Shown here in pieces: positions 1-5,648 of a stretch of 5,713 nt of DNA (position 1 is the first letter of the stretch; each line of letters starts with the position of its first letter). The stretch covers positions 1 to 5,713 of the forward strand of contig DASVGV010000063.1 of the NCBI GenBank assembly GCA_036379355.1, in the 5' to 3' direction. The notes below the pieces were generated by a model, which saw only the letters and a list, made by a program, of their open reading frames with translations, did no database searches and was not told the origin of the DNA. The DNA is from CAJCIY01 sp036379355 (lineage in GTDB: Bacteria; Actinomycetota; Actinomycetes; Mycobacteriales; CAJCIY01). Both the position numbers and the translations under genes were made by a program.

Positions 1-1059
1 CTGGGCGAGGACCTGCCGGTGTCCTGGCACAGCCGGGACGAGCGCTACGGCGAGAAGCTCGCTACGCCGGACACCAGCGTGGGCGACCTGATCGGCGACA
101 TCGACCCGGTCAAGGTCGCCGAGGGACGCACGCTCGGCGACCCGGAGACCATTCACTACGGGCTGGTGCCGCGGACCAACCGCGGCGTGTTCTCCCTGAA
201 CGAGCTTCCTGACCTCGCCGAGCGGATCCAGGTGTCGCTGCTGAACGTGCTGGAGGAGCGTGACATCGCGGTGCGCGGCTACGCGCTGCGGCTGCCGCTG
301 GACCTGGTCCTCGTGGCGAGCGCGAACCCCGAGGACTACACCAACCGCGGCCGGATCATCACGCCGCTGAAGGACCGCTTCGGCGCGGAGATCCGCACCC
401 ACTACCCGTTGCGACTCGACGACGAGATCCGCCTGGTACGCCAGGAGGCCCAGCTGTCCTGGGACGGTGAGCTCGGGCACCCGGTCCTGCCCGACCACCT
501 CGTCGAGACCGTCGCCCGGTTCACCCGGCTGGTCCGCGAGTCGCCGTCGATCGACGCCCGCTCCGGTGTCTCGGCGCGGTTCGCCGTCGCCGCCGCCGAG
601 ACCGTTGCCGCGAGCGCCGTGCGCCGGGCCGCGATCACCGGTGAGACCGACCCGGTCGCCCGCATCTGCGACCTGGCCAGCATCGTCCCGGCCGTCCGCG
701 GCAAGGTCGAGTTCGACCAGCTCGAGGAGGGGCGCGAGGCCGAGCTGCTGGCGCACCTGCTGCGACGGGCGACGTCGGACACGTTCCGGGCACGCCTGGC
801 CGGCACCGACCTGTCCGGGCTGCAGGCCCGCTTCGACGAGGGCATCACCGTCGAGACCGGCGACCTCGTCCCCGCCGCGGCGCTGCTCGCCGCCGTCGGA
901 CCGGTTCCCGGCCTCGCACAGCTGCTGGCCAAGCTCGGGGTCGAGGAGGAGTCGCCCGGTCTCGCCGCCGCGTCCCTGGAGTTCGCACTCGAGGGTCTCT
1001 ACCTCCAGCGGCGGCTCGCCAAGGAAGAGCTCCCGGACCGGACCGTCTATGGCGGATAG
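1..1059 (+). CDS. MoxR / magnesium-chelatase-like AAA+ ATPase, 5' end missing
   Basis: The reading frame is open from the first base, so this is the last 352 codons of a gene that starts left of the window. The Walker A loop is not present and must lie upstream. Visible AAA+ parts are a Walker-B-like strand GVFSLNELPDLAERIQ (about 184-231), with Asn-Glu where most AAA+ proteins have Asp-Glu; a sensor-1 strand ending in ASANPED (Asn codon 325-327); and GRIITPLKDRFGAEIRTHYP with a candidate arginine finger in DRF (codon 376-378). The C-terminal ~200 residues are helical, as expected for the lid region. Proteins of this type are often annotated as magnesium chelatase subunit I, but no chlorophyll-pathway gene is nearby. 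The next gene encodes a VWA protein and overlaps it by 11 bp, so I infer a MoxR-type ATPase remodelling an unknown target with its VWA partner. Rv0958 of M. tuberculosis looks like the same family from memory. Family call is secure; substrate is unknown. Confidence 0.93.
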   Translation: MGEDLPVSWHSRDERYGEKLATPDTSVGDLIGDIDPVKVAEGRTLGDPETIHYGLVPRTNRGVFSLNELPDLAERIQVSLLNVLEERDIAVRGYALRLPLDLVLVASANPEDYTNRGRIITPLKDRFGAEIRTHYPLRLDDEIRLVRQEAQLSWDGELGHPVLPDHLVETVARFTRLVRESPSIDARSGVSARFAVAAAETVAASAVRRAAITGETDPVARICDLASIVPAVRGKVEFDQLEEGREAELLAHLLRRATSDTFRARLAGTDLSGLQARFDEGITVETGDLVPAAALLAAVGPVPGLAQLLAKLGVEEESPGLAAASLEFALEGLYLQRRLAKEELPDRTVYGG

Positions 1060-3016
1060 CCGCTACGCCGCGTACGACGACGGGCCCGACCCGCTCGCGC
1101 CGCCGTTCGACCTGGGCGGGGCTCTCGACGAGATCGGCGAGGACGTCCTCGCCGGCGCGACACCGCGCCAGGCACTGGAAGCCTTGCTGCGCAGGGGTTC
1201 TCGCGATCGGGCCGGGCTCGACGACCTGCTGCGGCGGATCCGCGAGCGGCAGCGCGAGCTGCGCCAGCGCGGCCGCCTGGACGGCACCCTCGAACGCGTC
1301 AAGGAGCTGCTCGACGAGGCGCTGGAGACCGAGAAGCGCGCGCTGTTCCCGATTCCGGACGACTCGGCCCGCCTCGCCGAGGCCGAGCTCGACACCCTGC
1401 CGAACGACCCGGCCCGTGCCGTCCGGCAGCTGGCCGACTACGCGTGGCGCAGCCCGGAGGCCCGCGAGAAGTACGAGGAGATCCAGGACCTGCTGCGCCG
1501 CGAGGTCCTCGACAGCCAGTTCCGGGGCATGAAGGAGGCGATGCAGAACGCGTCGCCCGAGGACATGCAGGCCGTCAAGGACATGCTCCACGACCTGAAC
1601 GAGATGCTCGAGGCGGACGCGCGCGGCGAGGACACCGACCAGCAGTTCGCCGACTTCATGGCCAAGCACGGCCAGTTCTTCCCGGAGAACCCGCAGTCGC
1701 TCGAGGAGCTGACCGACGCCCTGGCCCGGCGGGCCGCCGCCGCCGAACGGCTCCTGCAGTCGCTCTCGCCCGAGCAGCGCCAGGAGCTGGCCGACCTCAT
1801 GGCGGCCGCGATGGAGGACATGGGCCTCGCCGCCGAGATGTCCCGGCTCCAGTCCGCACTTCAGCAGGCCCGTCCCGACCTCGACTGGGGGCAGGGCCGC
1901 CGCGGCCGTCAGCGCGGCCAGCAGATGTCCGGCGACGAGGGCCTCGGGCTCGGGGACGCGACCACCGCCCTCGAGGAGATGGCGCAGCTCGACGAGCTGG
2001 CCGCCGCCCTCAGCCAGGACTACCCGGGCGCGTCGCTGGAGGACGTCGACCCCGAGGCGGTACGCCAGGCGCTCGGCCGCCGCGCGGTCGATGACCTACG
2101 CGCGCTCCAGCAGGTCGAGCGCGAGCTCGAACGGCAGGGGTACGTCGAGCGGACCGGCGGGCGGATGGACCTCACGCCGCGGGCGGTCCGACGCATCGGC
2201 CAGTCGGCCCTCGCCCGGATCTTCCGCAACCTCGACGCCCGCGGCCGCGGCGCGCACGACGTGCACGACGCGGGCGCCGCCGGCGAGCGCACCGGCACCA
2301 CCCGGCCGTGGCAGTTCGGCGACGAGCAGCCGATCGACGTCGTGCGCACCGTCCGCAACGCGGTCCTGCGCGGCGGTCCGGGACCGGTGTCACTCCAGGT
2401 CGACGACTTCGAGGTCGTGGAGACCGAGCGGCGCACCGCCGCCGCGGTCTGCCTGCTCGTGGACCTGTCGTACTCGATGGCCCTGCGGGGCACGTGGTCG
2501 GCGGCCAAGACCACGGCACTCGCCCTGCACTCGCTGGTGTCGACGATGTACCCGCAGGACGCCGTGACGATCATCGGCTTCAGCGACTACGCCCGCGAGA
2601 TCAAGCCGGCAGAGTTGCCCAGCCTCGACGTCCGGATGGTGCAGGGGACCAACCTCCAGCACGCGCTGATGATCGCCAGCCGGCACCTGGCCAAGCACCC
2701 GGACCACGAGCCGGTCGTGATGGTGGTGACCGACGGTGAGCCGACGGCGCACCTGCAGCGCGACGGCACGCCGTACTTCTCCTGGCCGCCGGAACCGGAG
2801 ACCCTCGCGCTGACGCTGGCCGAGGTCGACAAGATGACCAAGCGCGGGGCCACGATCAACATCTTCATGCTCGACGACGACCCGTCGTTGGTGGAGTTCG
2901 TCGAGTCGATCGGCCGGCGCAACGGCGGCCGCGTGTTCACGACCTCGGAGGACTCGCTCGGCCAGTACGTCGTGCGGGACTTCCTGCGGACCCGGAGCAA
3001 GGTCCGCGCCCGCTGA
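1049..3016 (+). CDS. VWA-domain partner protein of the MoxR ATPase (655 aa)
   Basis: The ATG at 1049 sits inside the end of the ATPase gene (11-bp overlap). The only purine-rich SD-like stretch, AAGGAAGAG at 1021-1029, is about 19 nt away and too far, so translational coupling is likely. Residues 1-340 are rich in charged helices (Arg/Glu/Leu), with probable coiled-coil stretches at about 60-115 and 215-285. Around 355-390 the text GYVERTGG...LTPRAVRRIG resembles a winged-helix fold. TRPWQFGDE then leads into the VWA domain at about 465-640. The metal-ion-dependent adhesion site is complete: DLSYS (D472, S474, S476), T534 in GTN and D562 in VTDGEP. No signal peptide or membrane helix is visible, so it is probably cytosolic. 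VWA partners of MoxR ATPases bind the ATPase and recruit its target. The C-terminus lies 10 bp from the convergent gene. The length is close to that of Rv0959 (recalled as about 670 aa). The specific target remains unknown. Confidence 0.94.
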   Translation: MADSRYAAYDDGPDPLAPPFDLGGALDEIGEDVLAGATPRQALEALLRRGSRDRAGLDDLLRRIRERQRELRQRGRLDGTLERVKELLDEALETEKRALFPIPDDSARLAEAELDTLPNDPARAVRQLADYAWRSPEAREKYEEIQDLLRREVLDSQFRGMKEAMQNASPEDMQAVKDMLHDLNEMLEADARGEDTDQQFADFMAKHGQFFPENPQSLEELTDALARRAAAAERLLQSLSPEQRQELADLMAAAMEDMGLAAEMSRLQSALQQARPDLDWGQGRRGRQRGQQMSGDEGLGLGDATTALEEMAQLDELAAALSQDYPGASLEDVDPEAVRQALGRRAVDDLRALQQVERELERQGYVERTGGRMDLTPRAVRRIGQSALARIFRNLDARGRGAHDVHDAGAAGERTGTTRPWQFGDEQPIDVVRTVRNAVLRGGPGPVSLQVDDFEVVETERRTAAAVCLLVDLSYSMALRGTWSAAKTTALALHSLVSTMYPQDAVTIIGFSDYAREIKPAELPSLDVRMVQGTNLQHALMIASRHLAKHPDHEPVVMVVTDGEPTAHLQRDGTPYFSWPPEPETLALTLAEVDKMTKRGATINIFMLDDDPSLVEFVESIGRRNGGRVFTTSEDSLGQYVVRDFLRTRSKVRAR

Positions 3017-3026
3017 CCCCGAGGCG

Positions 3027-3311
3027 TCAGGCCCACCGGCCGCGGCGCAGCCACAGCGCACGCAACCCGCAGGTGAGTACGAGGAAACCTCCCAGAAGCA
3101 GGCACGCCAGGCCGGACCACTCCATGTCGCTCCAGCCGGCCGGACAGGCGTCCACCCCCGGCTGGCTCAGCTGGTCCAGGGTCGGGTGGAAGGCGGCGCT
3201 GCCGCAGCCGGAACCCGCCGGGCCAGAGGGTGCCAACCAGAAGTAGCCGCTGGCGCCCAGCACCAGCAGGCCGAGCGCGACCCCGGTCAGCAGGCCACGG
3301 AACCGGCGCAC
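3027..3311 (-). CDS. Small two-helix membrane protein, unknown family
   Basis: I do not recognise this family. The frame reads from a GTG at 3311 to TGA at 3029-3027, giving 94 aa. It begins MRRFRGLLTG and continues directly into a hydrophobic helix (to FWLAP). An outside-type loop follows with two cysteines (SGCGS and DACPAG) that could form a disulfide. A second helix (WSGLACLLLGGFLVLTCGL) leads to a positively charged tail RALWLRRGRWA. The charge pattern suggests both ends in the cytoplasm. The start is uncertain. GTG 3338 (103 aa) and ATG 3377 (116 aa) are in frame; ATG 3377 overlaps the ATG of the divergent gene at 3376. I prefer 3311 because codons upstream of it include many A/T-ending ones (CCT, CGA, CAA, GCT, GGT, GTT), unlike the rest of the gene, and because TACGGT lies 6 nt before it. 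The gene is convergent with the VWA gene. It fills an otherwise empty 359-bp stretch, which supports its being real. Confidence 0.6.
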   Translation of the reverse strand: MRRFRGLLTGVALGLLVLGASGYFWLAPSGPAGSGCGSAAFHPTLDQLSQPGVDACPAGWSDMEWSGLACLLLGGFLVLTCGLRALWLRRGRWA

Positions 3312-3317
3312 GACAAC

Positions 3318-3323
3318 ACCGTA
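3318..3323 (-). promoter_or_regulatory. Candidate -10 hexamer for a leaderless transcript of the small membrane protein
   Basis: TACGGT on the minus strand fits the actinobacterial TANNNT -10 pattern and is separated by 6 nt from the GTG at 3311, so transcription would begin at or next to the start codon. No Shine-Dalgarno precedes that GTG. No clear -35 hexamer is seen 16-18 nt upstream. This is a pattern match only. Confidence 0.3.
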
Positions 3324-3361
3324 CGCAGCCGCGAGCACCCGGACCGGTTGCCCGCCTCGGC

Positions 3362-3367
3362 TAGGTT
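3362..3367 (+). promoter_or_regulatory. Candidate -10 hexamer for the DUF2269-type gene, possibly leaderless
   Basis: TAGGTT matches TANNNT and ends 8 nt before the ATG at 3376. The intervening bases (CGGGCGGC) do not form a usable Shine-Dalgarno, so a leaderless or nearly leaderless mRNA is the simplest reading. No TTGACA-like element is present at the right distance; TTGCCC at 3348-3353 is only 8 nt away and too close. Confidence 0.4.
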
Positions 3368-3375
3368 CGGGCGGC

Positions 3376-3813
3376 ATGACCATCCAGCACCTCGTCGTGT
3401 CCCTGCACGTGGTCGCCGCGGTGTTCGTGCTGGGGCCGCTGATGTTCGCGATCTCGGCAACACCCCGCGCGATCCGGTCCGGCGGCGCGGCGACCTTGCG
3501 GTTCCTGGTCGCCACCACGCGGGTCTACGCGTACGGGTCGATCATCGTGCTGCTGCTCGGCCTCGGCGCCGTCCGGTCGAAGTACCACATGTCGTACGGG
3601 CAGACCTGGGTGTGGGTGTCGATCGTCCTGTTCGTCGTCGCGTTCGGGCTGATCACCGGGGTGGTGCTGCCCGCACAGCGCCGGGCGCTGCGTCTGCTGG
3701 ACGAGGGCGCGTCGGCGACCGACCAGCTGCCGGCGATCGGCGCAGGCGCGGGGATCGCCTCGGTGCTGATCGCGGTCATCGTGTTCCTGATGATCTACCA
3801 GCCCGGGCGCTGA
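3376..3813 (+). CDS. Four-helix integral membrane protein, DUF2269-like
   Basis: The 145-residue protein has four clear hydrophobic helices at about 6-28, 47-66, 76-99 and 120-142, joined by short loops. The N-terminus MTIQHLVVSLHVVAAVFVLG has the LHV-aromatic/aliphatic pattern of DUF2269 and related small membrane proteins that carry a conserved His in helix 1 (His11 here). Arg-rich loops after helix 1 (RAIRSGG) and helix 3 (PAQRRALRLLDE) sit on the cytoplasmic side by the positive-inside rule, so both termini would be outside, and there is no cleavable signal peptide. The biochemical role of the family is unknown. ATG 3376 is the first start in frame after the TAGGTT hexamer, and no Shine-Dalgarno is obvious. 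The gene is divergent from the small membrane protein on the left. Its last 12 codons (end of helix 4) overlap the 3' end of the sigma-factor gene on the other strand. The membrane-protein call is certain and the DUF2269 label is likely. Confidence 0.88.
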   Translation: MTIQHLVVSLHVVAAVFVLGPLMFAISATPRAIRSGGAATLRFLVATTRVYAYGSIIVLLLGLGAVRSKYHMSYGQTWVWVSIVLFVVAFGLITGVVLPAQRRALRLLDEGASATDQLPAIGAGAGIASVLIAVIVFLMIYQPGR

Positions 3814-5080
3814 CCGCGCGCTCCCGGTTCTGCCGGCCGCGCCGCCGGAGCAGGGCGCGCTCGCTCTCGTTCCGGGTGAGCGCCGCCGCGTCGTCGAACG
3901 CCACTGCCGCCGCCTCGTGCCGGCCGGCCCGTTCCAGCAGGTCGCCGCGGACGCTCGGCAACAGCGGGGAGCCGGCAAGCGCGGCGTCGTCGAGCCCGTG
4001 CAGGACGGCGAGCCCGGCGTCCGCGCCGAAGGCCCGGCCGTACGCGACCGCGCGGTTGACCTCGACGACCGGCCCGGGGGCAGCCCCCGCCAGCAGGTCG
4101 TACCGGCGCGCGATCGCCGGCCAGTCGGTGTCCTCGGCACGCCGGGCGCGCGCATGCTCGGCGGCGATCGCAGCCTGCAGGACGTACGTGCCCACCGGTC
4201 GGCCCCGTGCGGCGAGCGTCTCGGCCCGGCGGAGCGCAGCCAGCCCGCGCCGGATGAGCAGCGGGTCCCAGGCCGTCCGGTCCTGGTCCTCGAGCAGCAC
4301 GGGTGCGCCGTGCTCGTCGAGCCGGGCAGCCAGGCGGGACGCCTGGATCTCGAGCAACGCCTGGAGGCCGAGGACGTCCGGCTCGTCGGGGACCAGCGCG
4401 GTCAGCATCCGGGCCAGGCGAATCGCCTCGTGCGCGAGGTCCGGACGCATCCAGTCCTCGCCGGCGGTGGCGGCGTACCCCTCGTTGAAGATCAGGTAGA
4501 TCACGGCGAGCACGTCGTCGAGGCGGTCGAGCCGGTCCCGGCCCGTCGGCACCTCGAACGACGCTCGCGCCTCGGTGAGAGTCCGCTTGGCCCGCGAGAT
4601 CCGCTGGCCCATGGCGGTTTCGGTCGCCAGGAAGCCGCGCGCGATCTCGCTCGTCGTCAGCCCGCCGACCAGCCGGAGGGTGAGCGCCGCCCGCGACCCG
4701 GGACTCAACGAGGGGTGGCAGCACAGGAAGACGAGGCGCAGCACGTCGTCCTCGATGAGGTCTACCTGCTCGTCCAGGTCGGGCATCCGCTCCTCCTCGG
4801 CCTGCTGCCGGTGACCGAGCTCGTCGGTCCGGCGGCGGAGGGTGTCGGCGCGGCGGACCTGGTCGACCCCGCGGCGCTTGGCGACGCTCATCAGCCAGGC
4901 GGCCGGGTTGGCCGGGATGCCGCCGCGCGGCCACTGCTCGAGGGCGGCCACGAGGGCGTCCTGGGCCAGGTCCTCGGCGAGCTGCACGTCGCGCGTCATC
5001 CGGGTGAGGGCACCGACGAGGCGGGCCGACTCGTCCCGCCACGCCGCCGTGATCGCGTCGGCGGTGGGGTCGGCGGCCAC
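3776..5080 (-). CDS. ECF sigma factor, ECF42-type with long C-terminal extension (434 aa)
   Basis: This is an RNA polymerase sigma factor. Region 2 covers about residues 10-80, with the polymerase-binding stretch AEDLAQDALVAALEQWP (35-51) and AAWLMSVAKRRGVDQVRR (60-77). Region 4 covers about 115-170, with the helix-turn-helix GLTTSEIARGFLATETAMGQ (140-159). A ~260-residue extension follows, with landmarks YLIFNEGY (195-202), LLEDQDRTAWD (262-272), TYVLQAAIAAEHA (298-310) and PVVEVNRAVA (337-346). These are typical of the ECF42 group (DUF6596/TPR-like extension). Such sigma factors are linked to DGPF proteins rather than an anti-sigma factor, and the extension is thought to control activity. 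The GTG at 5080 gives the usual short N-terminus before AAWRDESARL; no good SD precedes it. The DGPF gene lies 68 bp upstream on the same strand, so co-transcription is likely. The last 12 residues (VSARAGRSSGTR) are encoded antisense to the neighbouring membrane-protein gene and probably add no conserved function. Confidence 0.95.
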   Translation of the reverse strand: MAADPTADAITAAWRDESARLVGALTRMTRDVQLAEDLAQDALVAALEQWPRGGIPANPAAWLMSVAKRRGVDQVRRADTLRRRTDELGHRQQAEEERMPDLDEQVDLIEDDVLRLVFLCCHPSLSPGSRAALTLRLVGGLTTSEIARGFLATETAMGQRISRAKRTLTEARASFEVPTGRDRLDRLDDVLAVIYLIFNEGYAATAGEDWMRPDLAHEAIRLARMLTALVPDEPDVLGLQALLEIQASRLAARLDEHGAPVLLEDQDRTAWDPLLIRRGLAALRRAETLAARGRPVGTYVLQAAIAAEHARARRAEDTDWPAIARRYDLLAGAAPGPVVEVNRAVAYGRAFGADAGLAVLHGLDDAALAGSPLLPSVRGDLLERAGRHEAAAVAFDDAAALTRNESERALLRRRGRQNRERAVSARAGRSSGTR

Positions 5081-5086
5081 CGCGGC

Positions 5087-5092
5087 AGCGTA
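5087..5092 (-). promoter_or_regulatory. Candidate internal -10 hexamer before the sigma gene
   Basis: TACGCT on the minus strand matches TANNNT and stands 6 nt before the GTG at 5080, the same geometry as TACGGT before the GTG at 3311. With no Shine-Dalgarno here, a leaderless internal transcript of the sigma gene is possible alongside read-through from the DGPF gene. No -35 element is recognisable, so support is weak. Confidence 0.25.
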
Positions 5093-5103
5093 GTGACCGG
5101 CCA

Positions 5104-5135
5104 GGTCGGCGGCCGCCTTCGCGGGACCGCCGACC
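5104..5135 (-). repeat. Intercistronic hairpin between the DGPF and sigma genes
   Basis: A 9-bp perfect stem (5104-5112 with 5127-5135, GGTCGGCGG / CCGCCGACC) continues, after a 2-nt bulge (5125-5126), into a 4-bp inner stem (5113-5116 with 5121-5124) closed by a 4-nt loop (5117-5120; GAAG on the minus-strand RNA). All but one of the 13 pairs are G-C. It begins 13 nt after the DGPF stop codon in the direction of transcription and ends 23 nt before the sigma GTG. There is no U-tract after it, so it is not a classical intrinsic terminator. It could act as a partial terminator, an mRNA-stability barrier or a translation-control element. Confidence 0.6.
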
Positions 5136-5148
5136 CGACCGGCGAGTG

Positions 5149-5526
5149 TCAGGCGTCGGCCGCCTGCGGCGGCCCGTCGGAGATCTGGCGCATGGTCACG
5201 ACCATCGAGCAGCCGGGCCAGTGCTTGACGTGCAGGTCGGCGAACTCCTGCGCGCCGGCAACGGCCTCCTCGACGGTGTCGTACTGGAAGATCGACCAGC
5301 CGCCGACGACCTCCTTGGCCTCGGCGTACGGGCCGTCGACCCGCGAGGCCGCACCGTCACGGATCACGAAGTTGACCGCGTCCTCGGTGCCGTACAGGCC
5401 GCCGCCGTCGAGGAACACACCCTTGGCGACCTGCTCGCCCACGTAGACGTCCATCGCGTCCATCAGCGCCTGCGGCGGCATCCCCCCGCCTTCTTCCATC
5501 CTCACCAGTCCCATGAAGCGCGGCAT
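5149..5526 (-). CDS. DGPF/YCII-family protein, partner of the ECF42 sigma factor (125 aa)
   Basis: The protein begins MPRFMGLVRMEEGGGMPP and carries the family signature as DGPYAEAKE (64-72), with Tyr in place of the usual Phe of DGPF, followed by VVGGW. The compact ~125-residue length and the alternation of strands and helices fit the ferredoxin-like YCII/DGPF fold. The second half contains DTVEEAVAGAQEFADLHVKH. No signal peptide or membrane helix is visible, so it should be cytosolic. The biochemical activity of DGPF proteins is not established; YciI-like relatives are suspected small-molecule enzymes. Genes of this family typically sit beside ECF42 sigma genes and are their regulon members. 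An in-frame ATG at 5598 would add 24 residues. I rejected it because GGAAGGA (5542-5536) is a good Shine-Dalgarno for the ATG at 5526, because the extra segment lacks family character, and because the upstream ATG lies inside the promoter -35 element. The sigma gene follows 68 bp downstream. Confidence 0.93.
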   Translation of the reverse strand: MPRFMGLVRMEEGGGMPPQALMDAMDVYVGEQVAKGVFLDGGGLYGTEDAVNFVIRDGAASRVDGPYAEAKEVVGGWSIFQYDTVEEAVAGAQEFADLHVKHWPGCSMVVTMRQISDGPPQAADA

Positions 5527-5535
5527 GTCGTTCGG

Positions 5536-5542
5536 TCCTTCC
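5536..5542 (-). promoter_or_regulatory. Shine-Dalgarno that fixes the DGPF gene start
   Basis: GGAAGGA on the minus strand lies 9 nt before the ATG at 5526. It is the best ribosome-binding site in the window and decides for the shorter of the two in-frame starts. Confidence 0.7.
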
Positions 5543-5568
5543 GGTTGGCGGAGTGCTCTGTCGCACGT

Positions 5569-5597
5569 ACGTCGATCGGGGGTAGGGCTATTCGACA
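5569..5597 (-). promoter_or_regulatory. ECF42-type promoter of the DGPF-sigma operon
   Basis: On the minus strand TGTCGA (5597-5592) is followed after 17 nt by CGACGT (5574-5569). My recollection of published work on ECF42 in Streptomyces venezuelae is that its targets carry TGTCGA at -35 and a CGA-type -10, so both boxes and the spacing fit. The predicted transcription start near 5562 leaves a leader of about 35 nt that contains the Shine-Dalgarno. The operon would thus be driven by its own sigma factor. The -10 box overlaps an 8-bp palindrome ACGTACGT (5565-5572) and adjoins CGATCG (5573-5578), which could help bind a second regulator. Similar CGA triplets occur nearby, so the exact -10 position may shift by 4 nt. 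Confidence 0.65.
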
Positions 5598-5626
5598 TCG
5601 CGCTGTGGGCATTGCGCTTTCGGCAC

Positions 5627-5639
5627 CGTCGCGGCGACG
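5627..5639. repeat. 13-bp near-perfect palindrome upstream of the DGPF promoter
   Basis: CGTCGC-G-GCGACG has two 6-bp arms around a single central base, 30 bp upstream of the TGTCGA box. The one-base centre excludes a hairpin terminator; a binding site for a dimeric protein is conceivable. In GC-rich DNA such a palindrome may also arise by chance. Confidence 0.3.
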
Positions 5640-5648
5640 AAATCTGGG

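Noticed and set aside
467..1048. In-frame open extension of the VWA gene upstream into the ATPase gene
   Set aside because: Its translation is Ser/Pro/Arg-rich low-complexity text, the typical out-of-frame shadow of a GC-rich gene. The ATPase frame over the same bases has clear AAA+ motifs.
1..1059. Function as a true magnesium chelatase subunit for chlorophyll or bacteriochlorophyll
   Set aside because: No partner chelatase or pigment gene is present, and the VWA neighbour and motif text fit the MoxR-VWA group better.
3013..3030. CTGAC...GTCAG stem between the convergent VWA and membrane-protein genes as a terminator
   Set aside because: The stem is only 5 bp, is formed largely by the two facing TGA stop codons, and has no T-run.
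3312..3518. Longer starts of the small minus-strand membrane protein, up to 3518
   Set aside because: These run deep into the divergent gene and use A/T-ending codons unlike the body of the gene. Only 3377 and 3338 remain as serious alternatives to 3311.
3801..3808. GCCCGGGC palindrome near the convergent gene ends
   Set aside because: It has no loop or T-run and lies in coding sequence; such palindromes are expected by chance at this GC content.
3186..4499. Long plus-strand frame of 437 codons
   Set aside because: It is Arg/Ala/Ser-rich without motifs and runs across the DUF2269-type gene and antisense to the sigma gene, both of which have recognisable proteins.
3917..5446. Long plus-strand frame of 509 codons antisense to the sigma and DGPF genes
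   Set aside because: It is antisense shadow coding caused by high GC; the minus strand carries the sigma and DGPF family motifs.
5527..5598. Longer DGPF start at ATG 5598
   Set aside because: The ATG lies within the TGTCGA -35 box, no Shine-Dalgarno precedes it, and the added 24 residues have no family character.
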